A DNA stretch of 39,768 nucleotides from an uncultured Francisella sp. (GTDB lineage: Bacteria > Pseudomonadota > Gammaproteobacteria > Burkholderiales > Neisseriaceae). Shown here piece by piece: positions 30,804 through 39,708 of the stretch. The first letter of the stretch is position 1; every line of letters starts with the position of its first letter. Under the pieces are notes generated by a model. That model had not been told where the DNA came from. It did no database searches and was given only the letters and a program-made list of their open reading frames with translations. The stretch lies in NCBI GenBank assembly GCA_943914555.1, contig CALUCM010000013.1, positions 1-39,768 of the forward strand, given 5' to 3'. The translations under genes and the position numbers were made by a program.

Positions 30804-31745
30804 ATGAGAGCAATAGTAGTTGTTTTATTGTTGCTTGGATTGGTGAGTTTGGGCATGTATATCGAGCAAAGACCAAGTAGTAGAACTCAAATAGTAAGTG
30901 AAAGGACAGATGGTCTACATACCAAGTCGGTTCAACTAGCCAGTGAACGACAGGGAAAATTATTTTTAATGGCTCAGTTAAGGGCGATGCATGAATTTAT
31001 TCCATTGGTTGCACAATTAAAAAGATCAGAGATCGACCCCAAACAAAGAAAAGAACTGTTCACTAAGATTCGTTCTGCTAATCAGCGTTTGAAACTGTAC
31101 TTTCAAGGACTAAAAGGAAAAGATGATAACCTACAGGACTATTTTGATTTTCAAACATCTCTGTTTAATCTTGAAGAGAAAATAGATGAAAAGAAAGTTA
31201 AATTGTCCAGTTTTGTAACTGATTCTTCATCGCAGAGACTACGAGAGCCACAGGATATACGTCAGATAAGTAACTTATTGACTGGCCTTGACAGATTACA
31301 AGATAAAAAAATTGCCGTAGATAAAAAATATGCCCAGGAACTTGCGCCAGGAGATTTGAAAGATTTTTATCTTATTGAGTTGATTGCTGATCTACAGCAA
31401 AGAAAGGAAGAAGAACTATCGCGATTAGGCCAACAACAATTTAATCAGAGACCTAAAGTGGCTAGCGAAGCCATGCTAAAACAGGCGATGACTGAATTAG
31501 ATCAATTACCAATAAGAAATACTTCTCTTTTGGCCTATAAAAACAAATACCGACAATGGTTGAAAAAGAAATTGCTTTTGATTCAATCTTCTTCTCATCA
31601 TTTATCTACTCGTCGATTAAGTAAACGCAGTAAGATCTTAGAGAAGCAAATCAATGCGTTGCAAGATCAACTTGTCAAAGAAAAAGTGGCTTGGATGAAT
31701 CAATTATCAAAAGTAGAAGAAGTGAAGGAAAATTCTCAGCAGTGA
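30804..31745 (+). CDS. Unrecognised membrane-anchored helical protein
   Basis: I do not recognise this 313-residue protein. It begins MRAIVVVLLLLGLVSLGMYI, a single hydrophobic segment that is either a signal anchor or an uncleaved signal peptide, so most of it should face the periplasm. The rest is very hydrophilic and mostly helix-forming, rich in Lys, Gln, Glu and Leu, with coiled-coil-like stretches (for example ELIADLQQRKEEELSRLGQQ and SKILEKQINALQDQLVKEK). There is no cysteine and no catalytic motif that I can see. ATG 30804 is chosen because GGGAGA lies about 9 nt upstream and the hydrophobic segment follows at once; an in-frame TTG at 30771 is less likely. It diverges from trpC and stands 91 nt before urea carboxylase. 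A structural or envelope role is only a guess. Confidence 0.75.
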   Translation: MRAIVVVLLLLGLVSLGMYIEQRPSSRTQIVSERTDGLHTKSVQLASERQGKLFLMAQLRAMHEFIPLVAQLKRSEIDPKQRKELFTKIRSANQRLKLYFQGLKGKDDNLQDYFDFQTSLFNLEEKIDEKKVKLSSFVTDSSSQRLREPQDIRQISNLLTGLDRLQDKKIAVDKKYAQELAPGDLKDFYLIELIADLQQRKEEELSRLGQQQFNQRPKVASEAMLKQAMTELDQLPIRNTSLLAYKNKYRQWLKKKLLLIQSSSHHLSTRRLSKRSKILEKQINALQDQLVKEKVAWMNQLSKVEEVKENSQQ

Positions 31746-31788
31746 TCTTGTTTAACTTAAAAGTTGCTTCAGAGTAGAATGTGCCACT

Positions 31789-31816
31789 TTGACTACTTGA
31801 AACATTCATCTCAAAT
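31789..31816 (+). promoter_or_regulatory. Weak candidate promoter for the urea carboxylase operon
   Basis: TTGACT (31789-31794) is a good -35, but the hexamer 17 bp downstream (CAAATT) is a poor -10. The 91-bp gap is too short for a guanidine riboswitch, and none of its conserved elements was seen. Confidence 0.25.
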
Positions 31817-31836
31817 TTAATGGGAATGCGCAAAAA

Positions 31837-34800
31837 ATGTTTAAAAAAGTATTAATTGCAAACCGAGGCGCTTGCGCCAGCAGAATTATTAAGACTCTTA
31901 AAGAGATGCATATTACGGCTGTTGCTGTTTATGCACAAGCGGACCGTCAAAGTTTGCATGTGCAGAATGCAGATGAGGCATATTGTTTAGGAGATGGCGG
32001 GGCAAAAGATACTTATCTTGATATAGATAAAATCATCTGTATTGCTAAAGAAGCAGGTGTGCAAGCCATTCACCCTGGGTATGGGTTTTTGAGTGAAAAT
32101 GCTGATTTTGTGAAACAAGTAGAGGCAGAAGATCTGGCTTTTATCGGACCAACTTGCGAACAGATTTTGATATTTGGTTTAAAACATAAGGCAAGAGAGG
32201 TTGCTATTGCTGCAGGGGTGCCTCTCTCTCCTGGTTCTGGCTTATTAGTAGATGTACAGCAAGCCAAATGCGAAGCCAAACGTATAGGTTATCCTCTGAT
32301 GTTAAAAAGTACTGCAGGTGGTGGTGGAATTGGCATGAAATTATGCTGGGAAGAGCAAGATCTCGTTTCTGGATTTCAGTCCATCAAGAAATTGAGTGCC
32401 AATAACTTTTCCAACGATGGTATTTATTTAGAAAAATACATTGAGCATGCACGTCATATTGAAGTACAAATGATTGGTGATGGCAAAGGGAATGCTTTGG
32501 CTTTAGGAGAGCGCGATTGCTCCAGTCAACGGCGTAATCAAAAAGTGCTAGAAGAATGCCCAGCTCCTAATTTAACTGATAAACAAAGGCAAAGTATCTA
32601 TGAGATTGCCGAGCGTTTATTCAGCCGAGTGAATTATCGTAGCGCTGGTACAGTAGAGTTTATTTATGATTTAGATAGTAAAGAATTTTATTTTCTTGAA
32701 GTCAACACACGTTTGCAGGTTGAACATGGTGTGACTGAGATGGTTTATGGTATTGATCTAGTTAAAATGATGCTTCAAGTAGCAAGTGATCAATGTCCTG
32801 ATTTAAATCAACAACGTCCACAATTAAAAGCACAAGGGCATGCGATACAAGCACGCATATATGCAGAAGATCCCTATAAAAATTTTATGCCTAGTGCTGG
32901 TTTGTTAAGTGAAGTTTGTTTTCCACAGAGTGCAAACATTAGGGTAGATACCTGGATTGAAGCAGGAGTCGAGATCTCGGCTTTTTTTGACCCAATGCTA
33001 GCGAAAATGATTGTGCATGCAGATAGCCGAGACAATGCTCTTACTTATTTGGATCAAGCGTTACAGCAAACAATGATTTATGGCATCGAAACCAATATTG
33101 ACTATTTAAAAAAATTAATTCAAGAGCCGATATTGAAGAAAGGCTGTATGACGACTCGCTATTTAAATAAATTTTGCTATGAACCTCGTGCGCGTATTGA
33201 TGTATTAAAAAGCGGAACCATGACCACTATTCAAGATGGGGTAGGTCGTCGTGGTTATTGGGATATTGGAGTGCCTCCTTCAGGAGCTTTTGATAGTTAT
33301 TCCTTTCGTTTAGCCAACTGCTTGTTGGGTAATGATGCAGAGGCTGCTGGTCTAGAGATCACTCTTGATGGACCACATCTGAAATTTAGTTTTGCGACGC
33401 AAATTGTCTTAGCTGGTGGTGAAATTGAAGCGCAATTAGACGAAACAAAACTTGAAAACTGGCGTGTGATATCAGTAAAGGCTGGACAAACTTTGCGTTT
33501 AGGGAAAGTGAAGCAAGGCTGTAGAAGCTATGTGGCGCTTCAAGGAGGAATTGATTGTCCAAGCTATCTTGGTTCTCAAGCTACTTTTTCTATCGGTAAA
33601 TTGGGTGGACATAACGGTCGTGCTTTGCGAGCTGGAGATGTATTGCATGGCATTTCTACCATTCGTCAGGCCAAAGAAGATCTATGTATCCCCAAAGCAT
33701 TGATCCCGAAGATAGGCAATCAATGGACCTTACGAGTTGTTTATGGTCCACACGGAGCACCTGATTATTTCACAGAGAACGATATTAAAATGTTATTTGA
33801 TAGTGAATGGGAGGTGCATTACAACTCTAATCGAGCAGGTGTACGTTTGATTGGACCAAAACCTCAGTGGGCAAGAACCGATGGTGAAGAAGCGGGATTG
33901 CACCCATCTAATATCCACGATAACGCCTATGCTTTTGGTTCGATCAATTTAACTGGTGATGTGCCAATTATTCTTGGACCAGATGGGCCATCACTAGGTG
34001 GATTTGTGTGTTCTGCTACGGTAATTACTGCCGATTTATGGCAAATTGGACAGCTTAAGACAGGGGATAAGGTTAAATTACAACCTGTTTCGATTGAGCA
34101 AGCAGTGGCCATAGAAGCGTGCCAACGGCAGATATTTTCTCAATTACCACCAAAACAACCAAGTGTGGGGCCTTTATCAGCAGAATTATCTACGCCAATT
34201 TTAATGCAACTATTAGCAGAACAAGTGGGAGAGAAAGTATTATATCGTGCAGCTGGTGATCAATTCTTACTGGTGGAATATGGTCACCGCCAATTGAATA
34301 TGCGTTATCGTTTACGTGTGCATTACTTAATGCAATGGCTGCACCAACATCCATTAAAAGGTGTTTTAGAACTGACTCCTGGAATTCGTTCTTTGCAAAT
34401 TCATTTTGATAGTCAATTACTTTCGCATCACAAATTACTTGGTCATTTATATAAAGCAGAATTAGACTTAGCAAAACGTGCGGATAATGAACCGGTTTCT
34501 TCGCGTATTGTTTATTTGCCAATGTCCTGGGATGATGAGAGTTGTCGTAAGGCGATAGAAAAATATAGTAAAACTATTCGTGAAAACGCGCCTTGGGTGC
34601 CAAGTAATTTAGAATTTACGCGCAGGATTAATGGACTAGAAAATATAGAAGCGGTGAAAAAAATCGTTTTTAACGCTACTTATCTGGTTGCAGGTTTGGG
34701 AGATGTTTATTTAGGGGCGCCTTTGGCAATTCCAATCGATCCTCGGCATCGTTTGGTGACTACTAAATATAATCCAGTGCGCACTTTTACCCCGGAGAGT

Positions 34801-35451
34801 GCTGTGGGTATTGGTGGAGCTTATCTTTGTGTGTATGGAATTGAAGGCCCTGGTGGATATCAATTAATTGGTCGCACAGTATCGATGTGGAATCATTATC
34901 GTCGTGTCGGTGATTTTGATCAACCTTGGCTACTGCGTTTTTTGGATCAGGTACGTTTTTATGAAGTTAGTCATGAAGAGTTATTAGATTTTCGTCAAAA
35001 GTTTTTGAATGGGCAGGTGCGCCTGCGTATAGAAGATTCTACTTTTGATGTGGCAACTTATGAAAGATTATTGCAAACAAATGCAGATAGTATCGCTGCT
35101 TTTCAACAACAAAGAAAAGCTGCTTTCGCTACGGAATTAGCACATTGGCATAAAACAGGTCAGTTTAATTTTGCAGAGTTAGAAGAACAGATCCAGGATG
35201 AAGAAGTTATTAATGTTGCTGAGGATGAAGCTGCGGTGCAAAGTCCTGTGGCAGGGAGTGTATGGAAAGTGGAGGTAGCAATTGATCAGCAGGTAGCAGA
35301 AGGTGAGACTTTATTAATTTTAGAATCAATGAAAATGGAAACGCCTATTATAGCTGATGAGGGCGGTATTGTGGCACGCATTCTTAGCAAACCAGGACAA
35401 AGAGTACAAGCAGGACAAACCGTAGTGATCTTAAAAAAAGGAACAAAATAG
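31837..35451 (+). CDS. Urea carboxylase (biotin-dependent; guanidine carboxylase not excluded)
   Basis: This enzyme carboxylates urea to allophanate using ATP, bicarbonate and biotin, in the cytosol. The 1204 residues run in order. Biotin carboxylase occupies about 1-445, starting LIANRGACASRII, with ATP-grasp TAGGGGIGMK and LEVNTRLQVEHGVTE. The carboxyltransferase halves (KipA-like then KipI-like, about 455-1010) include SGTMTTIQDGVGRRGYWDIG, HPSNIHDNAYAFG and VGIGGAYLCVYG. The biotin carrier domain follows, with biotinyl K1166 in ESMKMETP. It is separated by 2 nt from allophanate hydrolase, which completes the urea amidolyase pathway without urease. Some enzymes of this family are guanidine carboxylases; the usual companions of those (the carboxyguanidine deiminase pair, a guanidine riboswitch) are absent here, which favours urea. 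Confidence 0.88.
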   Translation: MFKKVLIANRGACASRIIKTLKEMHITAVAVYAQADRQSLHVQNADEAYCLGDGGAKDTYLDIDKIICIAKEAGVQAIHPGYGFLSENADFVKQVEAEDLAFIGPTCEQILIFGLKHKAREVAIAAGVPLSPGSGLLVDVQQAKCEAKRIGYPLMLKSTAGGGGIGMKLCWEEQDLVSGFQSIKKLSANNFSNDGIYLEKYIEHARHIEVQMIGDGKGNALALGERDCSSQRRNQKVLEECPAPNLTDKQRQSIYEIAERLFSRVNYRSAGTVEFIYDLDSKEFYFLEVNTRLQVEHGVTEMVYGIDLVKMMLQVASDQCPDLNQQRPQLKAQGHAIQARIYAEDPYKNFMPSAGLLSEVCFPQSANIRVDTWIEAGVEISAFFDPMLAKMIVHADSRDNALTYLDQALQQTMIYGIETNIDYLKKLIQEPILKKGCMTTRYLNKFCYEPRARIDVLKSGTMTTIQDGVGRRGYWDIGVPPSGAFDSYSFRLANCLLGNDAEAAGLEITLDGPHLKFSFATQIVLAGGEIEAQLDETKLENWRVISVKAGQTLRLGKVKQGCRSYVALQGGIDCPSYLGSQATFSIGKLGGHNGRALRAGDVLHGISTIRQAKEDLCIPKALIPKIGNQWTLRVVYGPHGAPDYFTENDIKMLFDSEWEVHYNSNRAGVRLIGPKPQWARTDGEEAGLHPSNIHDNAYAFGSINLTGDVPIILGPDGPSLGGFVCSATVITADLWQIGQLKTGDKVKLQPVSIEQAVAIEACQRQIFSQLPPKQPSVGPLSAELSTPILMQLLAEQVGEKVLYRAAGDQFLLVEYGHRQLNMRYRLRVHYLMQWLHQHPLKGVLELTPGIRSLQIHFDSQLLSHHKLLGHLYKAELDLAKRADNEPVSSRIVYLPMSWDDESCRKAIEKYSKTIRENAPWVPSNLEFTRRINGLENIEAVKKIVFNATYLVAGLGDVYLGAPLAIPIDPRHRLVTTKYNPVRTFTPESAVGIGGAYLCVYGIEGPGGYQLIGRTVSMWNHYRRVGDFDQPWLLRFLDQVRFYEVSHEELLDFRQKFLNGQVRLRIEDSTFDVATYERLLQTNADSIAAFQQQRKAAFATELAHWHKTGQFNFAELEEQIQDEEVINVAEDEAAVQSPVAGSVWKVEVAIDQQVAEGETLLILESMKMETPIIADEGGIVARILSKPGQRVQAGQTVVILKKGTK

Positions 35452-35453
35452 CA

Positions 35454-37226
35454 ATGGATATGACACTGACAGGCTTAAGACAGCAATATTTACAGCAGAC
35501 ATTGGATCCATACAGTTTGATCCATGATTTAAGAAAAAAGGCCCTGCAGCTTTCAGAATATCACATCTGGATTTCACTCTTAAGTGAGGAACAATTAGAT
35601 GGTTATTTGCAGGAACTGAAACGAAAACCAATTGAATCTCACCCCTTATGGGGAATTCCATTTTCAATTAAAGATAATATTGATTTGATGGGAATACCGA
35701 CCACAGCTGGCTGTCCTGATTTTACTTATATCCCGCAGCGTTCTGCCGCAGTGGTTAGACGAATCATAGAAGCTGGCGGGATACCTCTGGGAAAAACCAA
35801 TTTAGATCAGTTTGCTACTGGATTAAACGGCACTCGTAGTCCTTACGGTGCATGCCATAATGCATATCATTTTGATTATATTAGTGGTGGCTCCAGTTCT
35901 GGTTCAGCGGTATCTGTGGCTAAAGAGTTGGTGAGCTTTAGTTTAGGAACTGATACTGCTGGCTCTGGACGAGTGCCAGCTGCTTTTAACCAATTGCTCG
36001 GGCTTAAACCTACCATTGGTTTACTTTCCAGGCAAGGGTTAGTCCCAGCCTGTCATAGCCTTGATTGTATTAGCATTTTTACCCACAACCCTGATGATGC
36101 TAATACTATACTTGCGGTAGTAGAGGGCTATGATAGTCAAGATGCATATAGCAGGCATAATCCTTTTTATAATCAAGCCCATGCTTATGGCGTCTCAACC
36201 GGAGTATTGCGCATTGGTATTTTACCTGATAGGCAGCTAAAATTTTTTGGGGACCATCATTATGAAAAAGCCTATCAAGAAACCGTTAAAGTTCTTTCTG
36301 CCGATCACGTTGAATGGATAGAAATTGAATATGATGATTTTGAGGAGGCAGCACGTTTGCTCTATGAGGGACCGTGGGTGGCTGAACGTTATCTTGCCGC
36401 GCTACCCTTAATTAAAAATAACCCTCAAGCTATTGATCCAACAGTTAGAAAAATCATTGAACAAGGTAAATCGCTTAAGGCCACAGAGGTGTTTACAGCG
36501 CAATATCGTTTGCAAGCTTTAAAACAGCGTTGTTTAGAGAAATTGCAGACAATCGATTGTCTATTATTACCAACAGCGGGTAAATTATTCACTATTGAAG
36601 AGATGCAAAAAGAACCGATTCTCTATAATTCTCAATTAGGTTATTACACTAATTTTTTAAACTTATTGGATTTATCGGCAGTTGCTTTGCCTACAATGAT
36701 GACTAATCAAGGGTTGCCTTTTGGGGTTACCCTAGTGGGAGAAGCCTTTGCAGATCGTTATCTATTATCTATTGCTAGGCGTATGGAAAAAATATTTCAA
36801 AGAGATCATCATGATGATCTTGCTCGTATTAGTGACAGTCGTTTTATTCCAGTTGCCGTTTGTGGGGCCCATTTAACTGGTTTCCCTTTAAATTGGCAAC
36901 TGACTTGTCGGGGGGCGATCTTATCAGACATCACAACCACTGCACAGTCTTACTGCATGTATCTGGTCAAAGGCAAGGTAGATCGTCCTGGATTGATTTA
37001 TGATGAGAAAAAAGGAGTAGCCATTGAGATTGAAATTTGGCAAGTACCAAGAGAGTCTTTTGGTAGTTTTGTTGATGGTATTACGCAACCTTTAGCCATT
37101 GGTAAGATAAAAACCAAAAGTGGTCAATGGATTAATGGTTTTGTTGCTGAAGCTTATGTGGCTGATAATAACCTGGAGATTTCTCAATATGGTAGTTGGC
37201 GAAAATTTAAGGCACAACAAACATGA
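35454..37226 (+). CDS. atzF: Allophanate hydrolase
   Basis: Hydrolyses allophanate to two ammonia and two CO2, the second step after urea carboxylase. The amidase-signature triad is visible: K73 in PFSIKDNIDLMG, the cis-Ser in ISGGSSSGSAVS (S148 or S149) and the nucleophile S171 in GTDTAGSGRVPA. From about 460 onward lies the C-terminal domain particular to allophanate hydrolases (VAVCGAHLTGFPLNWQL, then AQSYCMYLVKGKVDRPGL). The 590 residues match the two-domain family form. Its start is 2 nt after urea carboxylase and its stop overlaps the birA start as ATGA, so all three genes form one operon. Together they release nitrogen from urea. Confidence 0.94.
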   Translation: MDMTLTGLRQQYLQQTLDPYSLIHDLRKKALQLSEYHIWISLLSEEQLDGYLQELKRKPIESHPLWGIPFSIKDNIDLMGIPTTAGCPDFTYIPQRSAAVVRRIIEAGGIPLGKTNLDQFATGLNGTRSPYGACHNAYHFDYISGGSSSGSAVSVAKELVSFSLGTDTAGSGRVPAAFNQLLGLKPTIGLLSRQGLVPACHSLDCISIFTHNPDDANTILAVVEGYDSQDAYSRHNPFYNQAHAYGVSTGVLRIGILPDRQLKFFGDHHYEKAYQETVKVLSADHVEWIEIEYDDFEEAARLLYEGPWVAERYLAALPLIKNNPQAIDPTVRKIIEQGKSLKATEVFTAQYRLQALKQRCLEKLQTIDCLLLPTAGKLFTIEEMQKEPILYNSQLGYYTNFLNLLDLSAVALPTMMTNQGLPFGVTLVGEAFADRYLLSIARRMEKIFQRDHHDDLARISDSRFIPVAVCGAHLTGFPLNWQLTCRGAILSDITTTAQSYCMYLVKGKVDRPGLIYDEKKGVAIEIEIWQVPRESFGSFVDGITQPLAIGKIKTKSGQWINGFVAEAYVADNNLEISQYGSWRKFKAQQT

Positions 37227-38173
37227 ACCATACCTTGGCTGCATTAATGTTAGAGGTATTGCGTAGTGGAGAATCATATTTAATTTCGGATTTGGCTGCT
37301 CGGTTGGATTGTCGTGTTACTGAGTTAAGAGAAATTAAAAATGCATTACAGGCGCAAGGAGTGCCAGTTTTAGAAGCAGGTGATAATATACAGCTAGGAA
37401 CAACATTACCTCATTTAGATAGGGAGATGCTGCATAAAGTCTTGCTTCCCTACCATGCTGTTATCAAAGTGGCAGTTGATTCAACAAATCAATATATTCT
37501 TGAACACATGGCTATTTTCCAGCAAGGAGATGTTTGCCTTAGTGATTTCCAGTTTTTTGGTCGTGGTCGCCGTGGCAGACACTGGGTCTCAGTGTATGGA
37601 GGACAGATTAATCTAAGTATGTATTGGAAACTTTCATCGATTATTTCAGCCAATGGCTTGAGTTTAATGGTTGGTTTGGCTGTTCTTGATGCTTTGTATG
37701 CTTTGGGTTATGGCAAATTAAGTTTGAAATGGCCTAATGATATTTTGTATATGGGCAGGAAATTGGGTGGGATCTTAATTGAAACGGTAAGTTCTAATGA
37801 CAAACAAGGTTTGCCGTTAGTGATTGGTGTTGGATTGGATTTGATTGCTCCTAGTTCTTGGCAAAACAAGCATGCAGATTGGGCCACTCTTTCTGAAGTG
37901 CAACAAGAGCCGGATAAAAATCAGTTGGTGGTTATGATTGTTGATTATTTACATGAGTATCTTGGTATTTTTGAGCAACAAGGGTTCGCTTATTTTCGCC
38001 AGCAATGGATGCAGCATGATTATTATTTAGGTAAGAGAGTCAAATTAATTTCTAATAGCATTCTTGCTCAGGGCATAGAACATGGTGTGATGGATGATGG
38101 CTCACTGATTATTCATACTGCTCAAGGTCAACAGTGCTTTCAAGGAGGCGAGATTTCTTTATTGGAAGCCTGA
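37223..38173 (+). CDS. birA: Biotin--[acetyl-CoA-carboxylase] ligase BirA
   Basis: BirA activates biotin with ATP and attaches it to carrier lysines, such as K1166 of the urea carboxylase upstream. The first 60 or so residues resemble a winged helix-turn-helix (VLRSGESYLISDLAARLDC), so it may also regulate biotin genes. The ligase core has GRGRRGRHW (113-121), KWPND (169-173) and GRKLGGIL with the likely catalytic K180. The stretch IGVGLDL (201-207) has Asp where the family usually has Asn (GIGxN). The C-terminal beta domain is complete. At 316 residues it matches bifunctional BirA. Its ATG overlaps the allophanate hydrolase stop (ATGA). No coaX/type III pantothenate kinase follows, although that is a frequent neighbour in this lineage. 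Confidence 0.93.
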   Translation: MNHTLAALMLEVLRSGESYLISDLAARLDCRVTELREIKNALQAQGVPVLEAGDNIQLGTTLPHLDREMLHKVLLPYHAVIKVAVDSTNQYILEHMAIFQQGDVCLSDFQFFGRGRRGRHWVSVYGGQINLSMYWKLSSIISANGLSLMVGLAVLDALYALGYGKLSLKWPNDILYMGRKLGGILIETVSSNDKQGLPLVIGVGLDLIAPSSWQNKHADWATLSEVQQEPDKNQLVVMIVDYLHEYLGIFEQQGFAYFRQQWMQHDYYLGKRVKLISNSILAQGIEHGVMDDGSLIIHTAQGQQCFQGGEISLLEA

Positions 38174-38277
38174 TTATTATGCTTAAATTTTAGGATTTTA
38201 AAAAAAGATTTGAACAGGACGTTTTACCATAATAGAGTTAGAGTCAAAATCGCATCGTGATACTTAAATGTGTTTCG

Positions 38278-38317
38278 CTGTCTAGAACCTTATTTTTTGA
38301 TAAAAAAACATAGACAG
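38278..38317. repeat. Long inverted repeat with A/T core
   Basis: CTGTCTA (38278-38284) pairs exactly with TAGACAG (38311-38317). Between them a T-run and an A-run (TTTTTT-GAT-AAAAAA) can extend the hairpin. It could be a terminator for birA read-through or an operator for lldD. Confidence 0.45.
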
Positions 38318-38334
38318 GGACTTGTTCATTACCA

Positions 38335-38352
38335 GGTTTTTTTAAAAAAACC
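38335..38352. repeat. Perfect 18-bp A-tract palindrome
   Basis: GGTTTTTTTAAAAAAACC is fully self-complementary: two 9-bp arms with no loop. It lies 17 bp after the preceding inverted repeat. It could bend DNA or bind a dimeric regulator. Read on either strand it also ends a hairpin in a T-run-like arm. Confidence 0.5.
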
Positions 38353-38456
38353 AGTATTTCATTTTTTATTGTTAGAAAATTTAGAGATATTTTATCTGAC
38401 ATTTTACTTTGGTAGAGTAACGGTACATTTACTCATTATAAAGAAACATGAGGCGG

Positions 38457-38462
38457 TATAAT
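38457..38462 (+). promoter_or_regulatory. -10 element of lldD
   Basis: A perfect TATAAT lies 40 nt before the lldD ATG. No good -35 is found at 16-18 bp, so an activator may be needed. The box overlaps a small dyad, GGTA (38455-38458) with TACC. Confidence 0.4.
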
Positions 38463-38502
38463 GTTTACCATTTAATAACAAGATTTATAAGAGATAATAG
38501 CT

Positions 38503-39708
38503 ATGTTAGCGTGGATCAGACCAAATTTAAATAAAATTACTTGTGTAGAAGACATGCAGCGAGTATATAAAAGGCGCGTACCGACAATGTTTTATGACTA
38601 CTGTGAAACCGGTTCTTGGGGTGAGCAAACCTTTAAAGAAAATCGTTCTGATTTTAAAAAAATATACTTAAGACAACGTGTATTGCATGACCTTAGCCAC
38701 TGTGATCTAACAATAAAATTATGGGATCACTCGCTTTCCATGCCGGTTATATTAGCGCCGGTTGGTTTAACTGGCATGCAATGTGCTGATGGGGAGATTT
38801 TAGCGGCAAAAGCGGCAAAAAAATTCGGTGTCCCCTATATATTATCCACTATGAGTATTTGTTCCATAGAGGATATTAGTGCTGCCACTGACCATCACCC
38901 TTTTTGGTATCAACTATACATGATGAAAGATCGCGCCTTTATGGAAGATTTAATCCAGCGGGCTAAACGAGCAAATTGTAGTGCCTTGGTATTGACTGTA
39001 GATTTGCAGGTAATTGGTCAGCGCCATAAAGACATCAAAAATGGTCTATCTACACCCCCTAAGATCACCTTAAAAAATTGGCTTGAATTTGTTTATAAAT
39101 ATCCATGGTCAAGGGGCATTTTACATACTCATAGACGTTCTTTTGGCAATGTTGTGGGTTATGCAAATAATGTATCGGACATAAGCTCATTGAGTGCCTG
39201 GACTAATGAGCAGTTTGATAAGAAATTAAATTGGCAGGATGTTGCTTGGGTTAGAGAGCGCTGGAATGGTCCTTTGATTATTAAGGGGATTATGGAAATA
39301 GATGATGCCAAACATGCGATTAAATATGGAGCAGATGCCATTGTGATCTCCAATCATGGTGGAAGGCAGTTAGATGGGGCTCCTTCTAGTATTTCTGTTT
39401 TACCTGAAATAGTTAAGTCAATTAGTGAGATAGACAGTTCATTTCCCATCTTAATCGATGGAGGAATTCGTTCAGGACAAGATGTTTTAAAAGCCATTGC
39501 TTTAGGAGCACATGCCGTCTTGGTAGGTCGTTCATATATCTATGGTCTTGGTGCATATGGAGAAAAAGGGGTGCAAAAAATATTATCTATTTTGCAAAAT
39601 GAATTAAGTTGTAGCATGGCATTTTGTGGTGTTACAGAGATAAGTAAAGTGAGCAGGTCTATTTTAAGACGTAATCCTATGGATAAAGTATTAGACAGTC
39701 TATTTTAA
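38503..39708 (+). CDS. lldD: FMN-dependent L-lactate dehydrogenase
   Basis: LldD oxidises L-lactate to pyruvate and passes electrons to the quinone pool at the inner membrane. The FMN-barrel motifs are in order: LAPVGLTGMQCADGE, YILSTMSICSIEDI, QLYMMKDR, LTVDLQVIGQRHKD, IIKGIMEIDDA, the active-site SNHGGRQLDG (His near residue 284), then LIDGGIRSGQDVLKA and LVGRSYIYGLGAYGE. The 401 residues are complete. Glycolate or mandelate oxidases are related, but the GQRHKDIKNG context and length fit lactate dehydrogenase. AAGAGA lies about 10 nt before ATG. No lactate permease or lldR regulator is in view; the window ends 60 bp downstream in T-rich sequence (39711-39735) without a clear hairpin. Confidence 0.93.
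   Translation: MLAWIRPNLNKITCVEDMQRVYKRRVPTMFYDYCETGSWGEQTFKENRSDFKKIYLRQRVLHDLSHCDLTIKLWDHSLSMPVILAPVGLTGMQCADGEILAAKAAKKFGVPYILSTMSICSIEDISAATDHHPFWYQLYMMKDRAFMEDLIQRAKRANCSALVLTVDLQVIGQRHKDIKNGLSTPPKITLKNWLEFVYKYPWSRGILHTHRRSFGNVVGYANNVSDISSLSAWTNEQFDKKLNWQDVAWVRERWNGPLIIKGIMEIDDAKHAIKYGADAIVISNHGGRQLDGAPSSISVLPEIVKSISEIDSSFPILIDGGIRSGQDVLKAIALGAHAVLVGRSYIYGLGAYGEKGVQKILSILQNELSCSMAFCGVTEISKVSRSILRRNPMDKVLDSLF

Larger units (their letters stand above)
38174..38502. other. AT-rich intergenic region with nested palindromes
   Basis: This 329-bp gap between birA and lldD holds two strong symmetric elements, at 38278-38317 and 38335-38352, and a TATAAT before lldD. A 63-codon frame at 38270-38461 has no ribosome-binding site and runs through both palindromes, so I do not call it. 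No clear birA terminator is seen. Confidence 0.45.

Noticed and set aside
31746..31836. Guanidine (ykkC-type) riboswitch before urea carboxylase
   Set aside because: Only 91 bp available and no conserved elements seen.
34190..34522. 110-codon antisense frame in urea carboxylase
   Set aside because: It lies wholly antisense to a conserved domain and has no independent start signal or family resemblance.
38270..38461. 63-codon frame between birA and lldD
   Set aside because: It passes through both palindromes, lacks a ribosome-binding site and looks like translated AT-rich DNA.
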